42,545 bases of DNA from Synechococcus sp. CS-1331 (GCA_025127975.1 JAHLYQ010000026.1:1-42545), one strand, 5' to 3'; positions 8,432-18,151 are shown, counted from the first letter of the stretch. Translations and numbers: made by a program. Notes: generated from the letters alone by a model not told the origin.

Positions 8432-9169
8432 ATGGTCAGTTTCCGCCTGCTGCTTGCTGCCTTGGCCCTGCTGGTGGTGGCTCCGGTTGGGGCTCCTGTC
8501 GTGGCGGCCGCGCCCCCGGCTCCCGCCGGCCTTGCCCAGTGCCAGGCCCCGGCGGCCGGCTCCTTCGTGGTGCTGGGCAGCGGCCAGCACCGGGGTGAAC
8601 CCACCGCGCTGCTGATGCAGGAGCGCTGGTTCCCGGATGGCCGCATCGAAGGGGTGCGCTATTTGAGGGAAGGGCGCCGTTTCAGCGAAGACCGCTACAC
8701 CGGCAGGGTCAGGCCCGATGCCGCCTGCTGGGCCCTGGTGGAGCGCCAGGGACGGCCGCGGGTCTCGCTGGTGCTGGCACCCACTGAGGTTTTGTCGCTG
8801 CGCTACGTCTCCCAGGCGCCTGGCTCCTGCAGCCCTGCCCTGCTCGATGGCCTGGTGACCAGCCAGCAGCAGGGCCAGAGCTGGGCTGATGGCCGCTGGC
8901 AAGCCAATGCGGTGGTGCAGCGCGAGTGGTGGCAGGCCGGCGAGGTGCGGGGCCTGGCGGTGATGAACTACGCCGGCAACCCGGATCGGGTCACCTACAG
9001 CGGCCGCCTCCAGCTGGGCAACAACTGCCTCGGCCGCATGACCCAGCGGGATTCCAAAGGCATCTACTACAACTATCGGGTGGTAGTACTGGCCAAGGGC
9101 GGCGGTTACATCTACCTGCAGACTGACCCCGACGACCTCACCCTTGGCCTGCTGCAGCATCAGCGCTGA
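8432..9169 (+). CDS. secreted hypothetical protein
   Basis: A 245-residue protein with a clear Sec signal peptide (hydrophobic core LLLAALALLVVAPVGAPVVA, Ala-rich cleavage area about residues 25-32). The mature part contains four or more cysteines (QCQAP, ACWAL, GSCSP, NNCLG) that could pair in the periplasm, and a beta-rich pattern with many aromatic residues. No enzyme motif is seen. It follows mnmE by 34 bases and its 3' end overlaps the convergent permease gene by 10 bases. Function unknown. Confidence 0.7.
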   Translation: MVSFRLLLAALALLVVAPVGAPVVAAAPPAPAGLAQCQAPAAGSFVVLGSGQHRGEPTALLMQERWFPDGRIEGVRYLREGRRFSEDRYTGRVRPDAACWALVERQGRPRVSLVLAPTEVLSLRYVSQAPGSCSPALLDGLVTSQQQGQSWADGRWQANAVVQREWWQAGEVRGLAVMNYAGNPDRVTYSGRLQLGNNCLGRMTQRDSKGIYYNYRVVVLAKGGGYIYLQTDPDDLTLGLLQHQR

Positions 9170-10656
9170 GGTGGGAGGCCCCAGCGCGCCGCCAGGAACA
9201 CCAGGGCCATCACCCCGTAGCCGAGGGCCCAGCTGCGACCCACGCCCCAGCCCAGCTGCAGCACGGTGTCGGAGCTGGTGAACTGCCAGGCGTGGATCAC
9301 ACCAAACCAGGCCAGCAGCATCGCCGTGATGATCTGGCCCTGTTCCAGGGCGAAGGCCCCCGCGGCCCACACATCGGCCTGGGCGAGGGGTGCCAGCAGG
9401 GCTGGCCCAAATGGGTTGGCTGCGGTGCCACTGCCACCGGCGCGCAGCCCCGCTTTCAGCATCAGGGCGCCCCAGCCAGCTAGTCCTGGCAGTAGCCCCA
9501 GGGCCACGGCAGGTGCATGGCTAGGAGGCGTGGCCTGGAAGGCCTGGGCAGCGATCACCAGGCCGATGTAGAGCACGATCGCCATGCCTGCTTCAATCGG
9601 CACCAGTTGGCCGACCACGCCAAACAGGCCCAGCAGGCAGGCGGCGCCCATCACCACGCCATTGAGCCAGGAGTAGCCGATGCGGGCGCCCATTGCCTTC
9701 CAGCCGGGGTGGCCGATGTAGATGGTGGTGGGAAAGCAGGAGCCCAAGGTGGCAGCGGCCAGGGTGCCGATGCCATTGATCAGCATCGAGCTGCGCACTG
9801 GATAGCGATCGCCGGCGGCTTCGGCGCTCTCCAGGTTTTGCAGCGAGCCGATCACATTGAAAAGGCCCATCGGCACGATCACTCCCAACCAGGGCACTAG
9901 CTGGCCGCGCGCCTGCCATAGCTCTGCCAGTTGCAGCTTGGGTAGATGGAGCCCAATCAGGGCCGTGCTGCTCTGCCAGCGCACCGGATCGAGGTCGATC
10001 AATCCATTGGCCCAGGCCAGCGCGATGCCCAGCAGCACGGCCACCAGGCCGGCGGGCACCGGCCAGCGCACCGGCGCGTAATAGCCCACCAGGATCACGG
10101 CCAGCACTGCCAGCCCCACCACCGGTTGGGCGTAGGTGCGCAGCAGGAAGCCCAGGGCGATGTAGCCCAGGGCAATGCCCGCCAGGGTGGAGAGCAGGGC
10201 GGCCCGGGGCAGCCAGCGCTGCAGGCTGTTGCCGATGAAGGCACCGGAGCACTCGATCAAGCCCGAACCCAGGCAGGCGATCAGCCCGGCTCGCCACGAG
10301 AGGGTTACCGCTGCGGCTGGATCCAGGCCCTGGCTCACGGCCGTCAGCTTTACCGGCAGCATCACCAGAAACACATAGGCGAACAGGCTCACCGTGTTGA
10401 TCCCGTAGGGGAGGGCGGTGCGGTCGTCGCGCCCCTCGCGCTGGTCGAGCTGAAAGGCCTGGCGGGCGTAGGCCAGGTTGCCCACCACCAGGCTGATGCC
10501 AGTGGCAGGCAGGATGGCGCCGAAGATCAGGCTGTCGGGATAGCCGAGCACGCCGCGGCAGAGGGCCACGATCAACAGGATCTGGATCAGGTTGTCGAGC
10601 CCGAGGCCGAGGAAGCCATCGAGGTCACCGGCGGTCCACCAGCGGGGTTTGCCCAT
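9160..10656 (-). CDS. NCS2-like (xanthine/uracil-type) permease
   Basis: A 498-residue polytopic membrane protein with about 12-14 hydrophobic segments. The N-terminal region (DLDGFLGLGLDNLIQILLIV, later GRDDRTALPYGINTVSLFAY) is typical of cyanobacterial proteins assigned to the nucleobase-cation symporter-2 group. Substrate is not certain; purines or uracil are typical for the superfamily, but this branch is poorly characterised. It starts with ATG at 10656, follows the methyltransferase gene by 27 bases on the same strand, and probably shares its transcript. Confidence 0.75.
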   Translation of the reverse strand: MGKPRWWTAGDLDGFLGLGLDNLIQILLIVALCRGVLGYPDSLIFGAILPATGISLVVGNLAYARQAFQLDQREGRDDRTALPYGINTVSLFAYVFLVMLPVKLTAVSQGLDPAAAVTLSWRAGLIACLGSGLIECSGAFIGNSLQRWLPRAALLSTLAGIALGYIALGFLLRTYAQPVVGLAVLAVILVGYYAPVRWPVPAGLVAVLLGIALAWANGLIDLDPVRWQSSTALIGLHLPKLQLAELWQARGQLVPWLGVIVPMGLFNVIGSLQNLESAEAAGDRYPVRSSMLINGIGTLAAATLGSCFPTTIYIGHPGWKAMGARIGYSWLNGVVMGAACLLGLFGVVGQLVPIEAGMAIVLYIGLVIAAQAFQATPPSHAPAVALGLLPGLAGWGALMLKAGLRAGGSGTAANPFGPALLAPLAQADVWAAGAFALEQGQIITAMLLAWFGVIHAWQFTSSDTVLQLGWGVGRSWALGYGVMALVFLAARWGLPPQR

Positions 10657-10683
10657 GCCAATTTTCCGGATCAGCGGATGCCC

Positions 10684-11406
10684 TCAGGTTGGCACCGGGC
10701 CCAGCTGGCATTCCAGTTCGAGGGCATCGGTGAGCCCATCGTGGCCCTGGTCGTAGCGGGTGGCGGCGAACCGGCCGTGCCAACCGGCGGGTAGCTTTGC
10801 CAGCAACGCCTCGGCGTAGGGGTGGCGGCGCGCTTGGAGTTCCATGGTGTGCGCCGGATAGAGATGCACCGCCCGGCGGCTTACCCGCAGCAGCTCATGC
10901 AGCGCGCTGCGGTGCCAGTCCAGATCCAGGCCCGGCTCCTCCATCAGCCCTCCGGCTGAGCAGGGGGCGTAGCTGAACAGCAGGTGGCCGCTGAGCACCA
11001 AATCAAAACCCTGATCGGCAAAAGGCAAATTGGGCAGGCTGGCGGCCAGGTAGCGCTCGGGATGGGCGCGCCGGTCCGCCAGGAAGGCCTCCAGGGCGTC
11101 GAGGTGTTCCTGGCGGCAGGCGTCCAGGTTGAAATCGGGCCGGATGGCGGTGCTGGTGGCGAGGGTGGCCATGGCGGCCTCCAGATCGGCCCGGGCCCGC
11201 TGCTCCAGCTCAGCCTCGGTGAGGGCATAGAGCGGATCAACGGCCGTCACATCCAGCCCCTCGGCCCGCAGCAGGGCCGAGAGCGAACCCGGCCCGCCCG
11301 GGCAATCCAGCACGCGGGCGCCGCGCCACTGGGCCGGATCGAGGTTGAACATTGCCAGGGCCTGGCTGCCAAGCCGGCCGTAGAACACCACCTGGGCAAA
11401 TTGCAT
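10684..11406 (-). CDS. class I SAM-dependent methyltransferase
   Basis: A 240-residue protein with Rossmann motif I VLDCPGGPGS at residues 32-41, acidic motif II AVDPLY and a post-motif FDLVLSGHLLFSYA. The C-terminal half (RRAVHLYPAHTMELQARRHP) lacks features that name a substrate. The Pro in CPGGPG replaces the more usual Gly/Ala residues but is compatible with SAM binding. Divergent from nadC with 61 bases between the starts. The substrate is unknown. Confidence 0.78.
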   Translation of the reverse strand: MQFAQVVFYGRLGSQALAMFNLDPAQWRGARVLDCPGGPGSLSALLRAEGLDVTAVDPLYALTEAELEQRARADLEAAMATLATSTAIRPDFNLDACRQEHLDALEAFLADRRAHPERYLAASLPNLPFADQGFDLVLSGHLLFSYAPCSAGGLMEEPGLDLDWHRSALHELLRVSRRAVHLYPAHTMELQARRHPYAEALLAKLPAGWHGRFAATRYDQGHDGLTDALELECQLGPVPT

Positions 11407-11467
11407 GGTTGCTGCGCTGACCCAGCTGCACTAGCTCGCATGATGGGCAAACCGGTCACCTGTTGCC

Positions 11468-12334
11468 ATGAACCTGCCGTTCACGCCTGCGCTTCAGGGC
11501 CAGCTGCGGGCCTGGCTGAACGAAGACATCGGCCGCGGTGACCTCACGGCTGCGGCTCTGGCTGGTCGCCCTGGTCGAGCCCACTGGCTCGCCAAGGCCG
11601 ATGGGGTCTTCTGTGGCGGCGTGCTGGTGGAGCCTTTGTTCCGGCTGCTCGACCCCGCCGTGCGGGTGCGCCCGTTGGTGGCGGATGGGGAGACCGTGGG
11701 GATGGGCCAGCGGCTCCTGGAGCTCCAGGGCCCGGCCGCAGCCCTGGTGGCCGGGGAGCGCACGGCCCTCAACCTGGCCATGCGCCTCTCCGGTATCGCC
11801 ACCGCCACCGCGGCCCTGGTGAAGATGCTCGAGGGCACGGGCGTGGCGCTGGCCGATACGCGCAAGACCACCCCTGGGTTGCGGGTGCTGGAGAAATATG
11901 CGGTGCGCTGCGGGGGGGGAGTGAATCACCGCTTCGGGCTCGACGATGCGGCGATGCTCAAGGAAAACCACCTGGCTTGGGCGGGTGGGGTGGCCGGTGG
12001 TTTGGAGGCGGCGATTGCGGCGGTGCGGGCCAATGGGCCCTGGCCGGCCCGGGTGATCGTGGAGGCGGAAACGGGGGCTGAGGCGGAAGCGGCGGTGCGG
12101 GCAGGCGCCGATGGGGTGCTGCTCGATGAATTCACGCCCGCGCAGCTGGTGGAGCTGGTGCCCCGGCTGCGGGCCCTGGCCCAGGGGCGGGGGCTGGTGC
12201 TGGAGGCCTCTGGTGTGCAACCCGGCCAGATCCAGGCCTATGCAGCCAGCGGCATCGACCTGATTTCCACCAGTGCGCCGATCACCCGCAGCCCCTGGCT
12301 GGATCTGAGCATGCGCTTTGACAGGGACAGCTGA
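11468..12334 (+). CDS. nadC: nicotinate-nucleotide pyrophosphorylase (carboxylating)
   Basis: The 288-residue protein matches quinolinate phosphoribosyltransferase across its length. Visible motifs are NEDIGRGDLT at 18-27, DTRKTTPGLR at 130-139, EKYAVRCGGGVNHR at 142-155 and LKENH at 164-168. It makes nicotinate mononucleotide from quinolinate and PRPP in de novo NAD synthesis. The C-terminal EASGVQPGQIQAYAASGIDL and ISTSAPITRS complete the barrel. It begins with ATG and ends 23 bases before the upstream in-frame ATG of the next gene. Confidence 0.96.
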   Translation: MNLPFTPALQGQLRAWLNEDIGRGDLTAAALAGRPGRAHWLAKADGVFCGGVLVEPLFRLLDPAVRVRPLVADGETVGMGQRLLELQGPAAALVAGERTALNLAMRLSGIATATAALVKMLEGTGVALADTRKTTPGLRVLEKYAVRCGGGVNHRFGLDDAAMLKENHLAWAGGVAGGLEAAIAAVRANGPWPARVIVEAETGAEAEAAVRAGADGVLLDEFTPAQLVELVPRLRALAQGRGLVLEASGVQPGQIQAYAASGIDLISTSAPITRSPWLDLSMRFDRDS

Positions 12335-12411
12335 AGTTTGAGCTTTGGGGCTGGCCCATGGGAACTGGCACCTGCCCTCTCCATACTGGATTCAGTTTGG
12401 ATCGAGGCTGG

Positions 12412-13422
12412 GTGGCGAAACAAACCATTGGCGCAGGCGCCCCACCCCCTGCTCTTGGCCGGCTGGCGCGGGGTTGCCGGCGTCAGCTGGGACTGGCCCT
12501 GGCGGCCCTGGGGCTGCTGGCTGCCACCCCGGCCGCTGCCCTTGCCGAGGGGGCCGTGCAGCGGGCCGCCCGAACCGGTGAATTGGTACTGACCGGTTTT
12601 GCCGATGTTCCCCCCCTGGTGTTTGCCGATGGCCAGGGAAAATCCGTCGGCTATGGGCTGTTGGTGGCCGATCGGATCGCGGCGGAGCTCTCCACAGCGG
12701 TGGGCCGGCCGGTGAAGGTGCGGTTTGCGCCCGTGGCTGATCCGGCCAGTTTGGTCACCAGCCTTACTGCCGGCAAGGCAGCCCTGGCCTGCGGGCTGCC
12801 GTTCAGCTGGGAGCTGGACACCCATGTGGACTTTTCCTTGCCCATCGGGCTCTCCGGGCTGCGGTTACTGGCACCGGTTGGTCGCTTTGACGGCACCCCG
12901 GCAGCCCTGGCGAGTCGCAGGATCGGCGTGGTGCGCCAATCCCTTGGCGAAACAGATCTGCGGGGCATGCAGCCAAGGGCGATTCCCGTGCCCTTCAACA
13001 ACCTCCAGGAGGCGGTGGCGGCCCTGAAGGCAGGCACGGTGGAGGGTGTCATGGGCGACACCTTTGTGCTTGCCGGCCTGGTGCGTCAACAGGCCCTGAC
13101 GGGCCTGGCCCTCACCCCCGACTTCCCCTTTGAGGCCTATGCCGTCAGCTGCGTGATGGCCCAGAACGACTCCGCCTTCCGGGATCTGGTCAACCTCACC
13201 ATTGCCCGGTTGTTGCAGGGTTATCTCGATGGTCAGCCCGATACGGTTGCCGCGGTGAATCGCTGGCTGGGCCCAGGCAGCGCCGTCGGGCTCCCGGAGA
13301 ACGTGATCCGTGCCAGCTTCGAAGCGGTGCTGCTGGGTGTGGAGTCGATCCGTCCCATCCCTGCCGGCCAACCAACAAGTTCTTCTGCCGTTTTGGGTTC
13401 TCCTCTGACCGCCCAGCGCTGA
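12412..13422 (+). CDS. grrP: GRRM-associated orphan periplasmic substrate-binding protein (GrrP type)
   Basis: A family 3 type solute-binding protein of about 336 residues. From the GTG at 12412 it has a basic n-region and hydrophobic core (LGLALAALGLLAATPAAALA), consistent with a Sec signal peptide; a GAGG-like site (GAGG, 12404-12407) precedes this GTG. An ATG at 12358 would add 18 residues. The mature part shows SBP-type segments: VLTGFADVPPLVFADGQGKS, ACGLPFSWELDTHVDFSLPI and GVMGDTFVLAGLV. No ABC permease or ATPase is adjacent; instead it heads the precursor/maturase pair, the known arrangement of the GRRM system. It may bind the mature peptide or its ligand in the periplasm (inference). 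Confidence 0.82.
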   Translation: MAKQTIGAGAPPPALGRLARGCRRQLGLALAALGLLAATPAAALAEGAVQRAARTGELVLTGFADVPPLVFADGQGKSVGYGLLVADRIAAELSTAVGRPVKVRFAPVADPASLVTSLTAGKAALACGLPFSWELDTHVDFSLPIGLSGLRLLAPVGRFDGTPAALASRRIGVVRQSLGETDLRGMQPRAIPVPFNNLQEAVAALKAGTVEGVMGDTFVLAGLVRQQALTGLALTPDFPFEAYAVSCVMAQNDSAFRDLVNLTIARLLQGYLDGQPDTVAAVNRWLGPGSAVGLPENVIRASFEAVLLGVESIRPIPAGQPTSSSAVLGSPLTAQR

Positions 13423-13443
13423 TCCCCCTCCCCCTTAGCTCCC

Positions 13444-13851
13444 ATGGCGATTCCTAACCGTTCCTACCTGTTTGGCCTGCTGCTGCTGGCCTCCCTGCCG
13501 GTCGATGGGGCCGCGGCCCTGGCTGTGGCCAATGCCCAGGGATCTGCGGCGCTGCCGAGCCCGCCCCTCAGCATTGAGGAGAGACTCAGCCGCATTGCGG
13601 CGGCCGTGCAGCAGCGGGGTGGGGTGGACGAGGCCCCGGGGGGGGAGCTCTCCTACGTGTTCGTCAATGGCAATGGGCTGGGCTGGGGCAATGGCGGTTT
13701 CCGCAACGGGGGCTTCTACAACGGTGGATTTGGCAATGCTGGCTTTGGCAACGGGGGCTTTCGCAATGGCGGCTTCGGTAATGGTGGATTCCGCAATGGG
13801 GGCTTCCGCAATGGCGGCTTCCTTAACGGTGGCGGCCGCTACTGGCGTTGA
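13444..13851 (+). CDS. grrA: GrrA: Gly-rich-repeat RiPP precursor modified by radical SAM enzyme
   Basis: The 135-residue peptide has a hydrophobic signal-like N-terminus (LFGLLLLASLPVDGAAALA), a leader segment with SIEERLSRIAAAVQQR (43-58), and a repeat core. The core has F73-V-N75, W81-G-N83, then nine pentapeptides of form GGFxN or AGFGN (84-128; x = R, Y, G, G, R, G, R, R, L), ending GGGRYWR. In the known GRRM/triceptide families, the radical SAM partner joins the aromatic side chain to the beta carbon two residues on, giving three-residue cyclophanes; here Phe/Trp-x-Asn sites fit. It lies 21 bases after grrP and its TGA overlaps the maturase TTG. Confidence 0.92.
   Translation: MAIPNRSYLFGLLLLASLPVDGAAALAVANAQGSAALPSPPLSIEERLSRIAAAVQQRGGVDEAPGGELSYVFVNGNGLGWGNGGFRNGGFYNGGFGNAGFGNGGFRNGGFGNGGFRNGGFRNGGFLNGGGRYWR
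13693..13833 (+). repeat. 15-nt tandem repeats encoding G-G-F-x-N units
   Basis: Nine in-frame 15-base units within grrA encode the pentapeptide core. Third positions and the variable codon differ between units (Gly codons ggc, ggg, ggt, gga), so the DNA repeats are imperfect while the peptide pattern is nearly exact. This suggests selection on the peptide rather than very recent slippage. Copy number could still vary between strains. Confidence 0.85.
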
Positions 13852-15044
13852 TCCAGATCCCGGCCGCTGACCTGGACGCCCCGGGCCCGGGGGGCTATGG
13901 GCCGGTGCGGTTGCTGGTGGTGCAGCCCACCCCCTTCTGCAACCTCGATTGCGACTACTGCTATTTGCCCGATCGGGGCGACCGCAGCCGCTTGCCGCTG
14001 GCGGTGCTCGAGGCAGCTGTGGAGCGGGTGCTGGAGAGCCCCTATTTCGGCGGCGAGTTCACCCTGCTCTGGCATGCGGGCGAACCGTTGATGGCGCCGA
14101 TTGCCTTCTACGACGAGGCCACCCAGCGGATCGGCCGGCTTCTGGAGGGGCGCGGGTTGCCGGCCAGCACGGTCGTGCAGTCGCTGCAGACCAATGCCAC
14201 CACGATTGACGGGGCCTGGTGCGATTGCTTTGAGCGCAATGGCATCCACGTGGGCGTGAGCATGGATGGGCCAGCCTTCCTGCACGACGCCCACCGCGTC
14301 ACCCGCACCGGCCTGCCCACCCATGCCGCCGTGATGCGGGGCATCGACTGGCTGGCCCGGCGGCGGATTCCCTTTCAGGTGATCTGCGTGCTCACGGCCG
14401 ATGCCCTCGACCATGCCGACGCCATCGTCGATTTCTTCCTGCAGAACGGCATCGGGGATGTGGGCTTCAACATGGAGGAAACCGAGGGGGCCAACACCCA
14501 TTCGAGCCTCGATGGGGGCCCGCTGGGGCGGGAGCTGCTGGAGCAGCGCTACCGGGCCTTCATGGCCCGTATCTGGCAGCGCAGCCGCCAGCAGCCCGGC
14601 CGCCTCCGCATTCGGGAATTCGACGGCATCGCCACCATTGCCTGCAGCACGGCCCGCATGGTTCAAACCGACATGAACACACCGTTTGTGATCGTCAACG
14701 TCGATGCCCGGGGCAATGCTTCCACCTTTGATCCGGAGTTGCTCTCGGTGGCCACAGCTGAATACGGCGACTTCTCGTTTGGCAATGTGCTGGAAGACAG
14801 CCTCGAAGCCCTTGCCACCAGCGCCAAGTTTCGCCGGGTGGAGGCGGAGATCCGCGCCGGGGTGGAGCTCTGTCGCAGCAGCTGTGGGCACTTCGGGCTG
14901 TGCGGCGGCGGTACGGGGAGCAACAAATATTGGGAGCACGGCCGCTTCGATTGCAGCCAAACCCAGCACTGCCGCTACCGCATCCAGTTGGTGGCCGACG
15001 TGGTGCTGGAGGGCCTGGAGCAGGAGCTTGGACTGCTGACCTGA
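13848..15044 (+). CDS. grrM: GrrM: radical SAM/SPASM maturase of the GRRM RiPP system
   Basis: A 398-residue radical SAM enzyme with the CxxxCxxC cluster motif [11 protein letters not shown] (C31, C35, C38) and a C-terminal SPASM-like domain with cysteines at 342, 346, 352, 369 and 375 ([20 protein letters not shown] then FDCSQTQHC) for auxiliary clusters. Family enzymes form cyclophane crosslinks on the adjacent repeat peptide in the cytoplasm, using SAM and reduced [4Fe-4S]. The start is probably TTG at 13848, overlapping the grrA stop as TTGA, which implies coupled translation. A later GTG would remove only N-terminal residues before the motif. Confidence 0.93.
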   Translation: MIQIPAADLDAPGPGGYGPVRLLVVQPTPFCNLDCDYCYLPDRGDRSRLPLAVLEAAVERVLESPYFGGEFTLLWHAGEPLMAPIAFYDEATQRIGRLLEGRGLPASTVVQSLQTNATTIDGAWCDCFERNGIHVGVSMDGPAFLHDAHRVTRTGLPTHAAVMRGIDWLARRRIPFQVICVLTADALDHADAIVDFFLQNGIGDVGFNMEETEGANTHSSLDGGPLGRELLEQRYRAFMARIWQRSRQQPGRLRIREFDGIATIACSTARMVQTDMNTPFVIVNVDARGNASTFDPELLSVATAEYGDFSFGNVLEDSLEALATSAKFRRVEAEIRAGVELCRSSCGHFGLCGGGTGSNKYWEHGRFDCSQTQHCRYRIQLVADVVLEGLEQELGLLT

Positions 15045-15099
15045 TCCGGTGGCCTGCGCGGGGGATGATCGATGGGCACCCTGCCCCTGTTCGGCTGCC

Positions 15100-16914
15100 A
15101 TGCTCCGCATCGCCCAGACCCTGAACGGCCAACTGCGCGCGGCGATGGAGCGGGCCTTCCCCGAGGCGGCGCAGCAGGCCAGTGCGGCGGGGCAGGCCCT
15201 CGATCCCCAGCTGGCACCTGCCTCTAAGCCGGAATTCGGCGATTTCCAGGCCAATGGGGCTCTGCCCCTGGCCAAGCCCCTGGGCCAGCCACCCCGGGCC
15301 ATCGCCCAGGCGATCGTGGCGCAATTGGCCAGCGAGCCGGCCTTTGCCCAGCTGTGCCTGGAGCCGGTGATCGCCGGGCCCGGCTTCATCAACCTCACCC
15401 TGCGACCCGAGCGGCTGGCGGCGGAGGTGGGGGCCCGGCTGGCCGATCCGCGCCTGGGGGTGCCGGTTGGGGCCAACCAAGGAGCCGGCCAGGGGGTTAG
15501 TGCGGGCCCGGTGATTGTGGATTTCTCCAGCCCCAACATCGCCAAGGAGATGCATGTGGGGCACCTTCGCTCCACGATCATTGGCGACTGCCTGGCCCGG
15601 GTGCTGGAGTTCCGCGGCCACCCGGTGCTGCGCCTCAACCATGTGGGCGACTGGGGCACCCAGTTTGGAATGCTCATTACCCACCTAAAGCAGGTGGCGC
15701 CCGAGGCGCTCGAGCACCCCGATGCGGTGGACCTGGGCGATCTGGTGGCCTTCTACCGCCAGGCCAAGGCCCGCTTCGACGCTGACGAGGCTTTCCAGGC
15801 CACTGCGCGCGAAGAGGTGGTGAAGCTGCAGGGGGGCGACCCGGTGTCGCTCAAGGCCTGGGGATTGCTCTGTGAGCAGAGCCGGCGCGAATTCCAGCAG
15901 ATCTATGACCGCCTCGATATTCGTCTTGTCGAGCGCGGCGAGTCTTTCTACAACCCCTATCTACAGAAGGTGGTTGACGACCTCAACGCTGCCACTTTGC
16001 TCGTCACCGACGACGGTGCCCGCTGCGTATTCCTCGAGGGCATGAGCGGTAAGGACGGCAAGCCCCTGCCGCTGATCGTGCAGAAGCGTGATGGCGGCTT
16101 TAACTACGCCAGCACCGATTTGGCGGCGATCCGCTATCGCTTCTCCCAGGCAGGCGATGGCGCCAGCCGCGTGATTTACGTAACTGACGCGGGCCAGGCC
16201 AGCCACTTCGCCGGGGTGTTCCAGGTGGCCCGCCGCGCCGGTTGGATTCCCCAGGGCGCCAGCGTGGAGCATGTGCCCTTTGGCCTGGTGCAGGGCGACG
16301 ATGGCAAGAAGCTCAAGACCCGCTCCGGTGACACGGTGCGCCTCAAGGACCTGCTCGATGGGGCGGTGCAGCGGGCCGAGGCCGACCTGCGCCTGCGCCT
16401 GGACCAGGAAGGGCGCACAGAGGATGGGGCCTTCATCCAGCACGTGGCCCACACCGTGGGCCTGGCGGCGGTGAAGTACGCCGACCTCTCCACCAATCGG
16501 ATCACCAACTACCAGTTCAGTTTTGATCGCATGCTGGCCCTGACGGGTAACACGGCCCCCTACCTGCTGTATGCGGTGGTGCGGATCGCCGGTATCGCCC
16601 GCAAGGGCGGCGACCTGGAGGCTGCCGCCGCCGCTCACCTCACCTTCACCGAAGCCCAGGAGTGGGCCCTGGTGCGGGAGCTGCTCAAGCTGGATGCGGT
16701 GATCGCCGAGGTGGAGGAGGAGTTGCTGCCCAATCGGCTCTGCAGCTACCTGTTTGAACTCAGCCAGGTTTTCAACCGCTTCTACGACCAGGTGCCGGTG
16801 CTCAAGGCCGAAGAGCCGGCCCGCAGCTCACGACTGGCCCTTTGCCTCCTCACCACAGGCACCCTCAAGTTGGGGTTGGGTCTGCTCGGGATCCCCACCT
16901 TGGAGCGGATGTGA
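15100..16914 (+). CDS. argS: arginine-tRNA ligase
   Basis: A full-length class I synthetase of 604 residues from the ATG at 15100; an upstream GTG at 15049 adds an implausible N-terminus. The N-terminal Add1-like domain includes [20 protein letters not shown]. The HIGH motif is HVGH at 152-155 within [17 protein letters not shown], and the KMSKS-equivalent is GKKLKTRSG near residue 402-410. The C-terminal DALR anticodon-binding region ends [14 protein letters not shown]. It charges tRNA-Arg in the cytoplasm. Confidence 0.97.
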   Translation: MLRIAQTLNGQLRAAMERAFPEAAQQASAAGQALDPQLAPASKPEFGDFQANGALPLAKPLGQPPRAIAQAIVAQLASEPAFAQLCLEPVIAGPGFINLTLRPERLAAEVGARLADPRLGVPVGANQGAGQGVSAGPVIVDFSSPNIAKEMHVGHLRSTIIGDCLARVLEFRGHPVLRLNHVGDWGTQFGMLITHLKQVAPEALEHPDAVDLGDLVAFYRQAKARFDADEAFQATAREEVVKLQGGDPVSLKAWGLLCEQSRREFQQIYDRLDIRLVERGESFYNPYLQKVVDDLNAATLLVTDDGARCVFLEGMSGKDGKPLPLIVQKRDGGFNYASTDLAAIRYRFSQAGDGASRVIYVTDAGQASHFAGVFQVARRAGWIPQGASVEHVPFGLVQGDDGKKLKTRSGDTVRLKDLLDGAVQRAEADLRLRLDQEGRTEDGAFIQHVAHTVGLAAVKYADLSTNRITNYQFSFDRMLALTGNTAPYLLYAVVRIAGIARKGGDLEAAAAAHLTFTEAQEWALVRELLKLDAVIAEVEEELLPNRLCSYLFELSQVFNRFYDQVPVLKAEEPARSSRLALCLLTTGTLKLGLGLLGIPTLERM

Positions 16915-17331
16915 ATGGGATCTTCTTTAATCTGATGGTCGACTTCTCTGAAATAATGCTATTGCTGCTTCGCAAAAAAACCTTTGGCAATGGAGCATGA
17001 ACTAGTGGCATCGGAAATATCGTTCGTCCTGCCTAGGCTCACAAACTCCCCAAAGAATGTCGGTCATTTGCCTGGGGTAAAACTTCATCAACCGCAAGCG
17101 GAAGGCTGCGTCTATGACCAGATTAAAAAGCTGTTGGAGCACTAGCACTTTAAAGAAAATTACCGGATAAATTCTCTGCCGACCATCATTTTTTTGAGTT
17201 TTACTGCTTTCTGGTGCTCATCCCAGAAGCCTCGCCAACTCATGCTGGGGATGCAATTAAATATTTAAATTATAGACTTCTGGTGCCCTGATGCAAGCGC
17301 TGATCGTGTTTTTCGAGGTGCCCTTAAGACT
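16915..17331. other. AT-richer spacer at island border, with one tiny open frame
   Basis: About 417 bases separate argS from the FkbM gene. The composition shifts abruptly to AT-rich after argS. The only open frame worth noting is 16990-17145 (plus, 51 residues, beginning MEHELVASEISFVLPRLTNS, ending IKKLLEH); it has no ribosome site and I do not recognise it, so it may be a gene relic. No clear terminator hairpin is seen. Confidence 0.4.
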
Positions 17332-18111
17332 TCAGCATCCAAGCACATACCAGTCATCCCACTTGGATATGCGCCCAAACACCTGTTTATAGCCATGGGA
17401 GCATAGCAAGGCGCGAATCGATGAGCGCGGTTTGTTTTGATGATTATGCTCGACGCAGATTGACTTAATCTTTCTGCTTTTGAAGTCGTAATTTTCAAGT
17501 ATTTCCAACTCGCTTCCCTCGGTATCAATAGAAAGAAATTGTATTTCCTCGGGAGCATTGTGCGCATCCAGCAAGTCAGACAAGGAGATGGTTTCAACTT
17601 GATAACGCCTAGCGTTCTTAAGTCTTATTTTTGAAAGCCAATCTCCGTTATTTGCGAAAGCCTCTATGCTAGACAGCTCTGGTGAAGCCCTCTCGCCACG
17701 CTTTACCTCTAAAAAATTGTATTTCAGCCCAGTCGCCTTTGCTACGCATCTTGTATCAATTGTACAATTTCGATTTTCCGCTAATGAATCATGCCAAATT
17801 CGCGCTGGCTCGGCAAGAATTCCATTCCAGCCTAGCTTTTTTTCAAGAAGCCAAGTATTGCTTAACGTGATGCCATCTGTTGCTCCAAACTCAACAAAAA
17901 ACTTTGGAGAGGCAGAGCCACTCCATGCTAATGCGAAAAGGTCTTGTGCTAGCTGCGCCCTAGAGAATGGAAGGAAAGGTGCGACTAGGCTCCTTGATTC
18001 ATCGTCGAGCTCACTGTAGAGAAGCGCCGAAGGACTGAGGCTTCGATATAATTCAACTTCGTCTCTGCGTGTCAAATGGTATCCAATAATCCCGAGAGCC
18101 TTGTTTAGCAT
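17332..18111 (-). CDS. FkbM-family methyltransferase
   Basis: About 259 residues from the ATG at 18111; a TTG at 18141 would add ten. The FkbM/Methyltransf_21 pattern is clear: FFVEFGATDGITLSNTWLLE (motif I with acidic residues), WNGILAEPARIWHDSL, and IQFLSIDTEGSELEILENYD near the C-terminus. Relatives O-methylate sugars or polyketides; beside three glycosyltransferases it probably methylates a surface glycan (inference). The gene is AT-richer than the core genes on both sides. Confidence 0.88.
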   Translation of the reverse strand: MLNKALGIIGYHLTRRDEVELYRSLSPSALLYSELDDESRSLVAPFLPFSRAQLAQDLFALAWSGSASPKFFVEFGATDGITLSNTWLLEKKLGWNGILAEPARIWHDSLAENRNCTIDTRCVAKATGLKYNFLEVKRGERASPELSSIEAFANNGDWLSKIRLKNARRYQVETISLSDLLDAHNAPEEIQFLSIDTEGSELEILENYDFKSRKIKSICVEHNHQNKPRSSIRALLCSHGYKQVFGRISKWDDWYVLGC

Positions 18112-18151
18112 TTTGCCGTCAGTCTTATCATCGCCTTCCAATCATAAGCGA

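Noticed and set aside
13693..13833. Regular repeats taken as a possible CRISPR array
   Set aside because: The 15-base units are contiguous, without spacers, and encode the grrA core peptide.
13839..15677. 612-residue minus-strand open frame opposite grrM and argS
   Set aside because: It is antisense to two strongly recognised genes in GC-rich DNA and has no domain pattern of its own.
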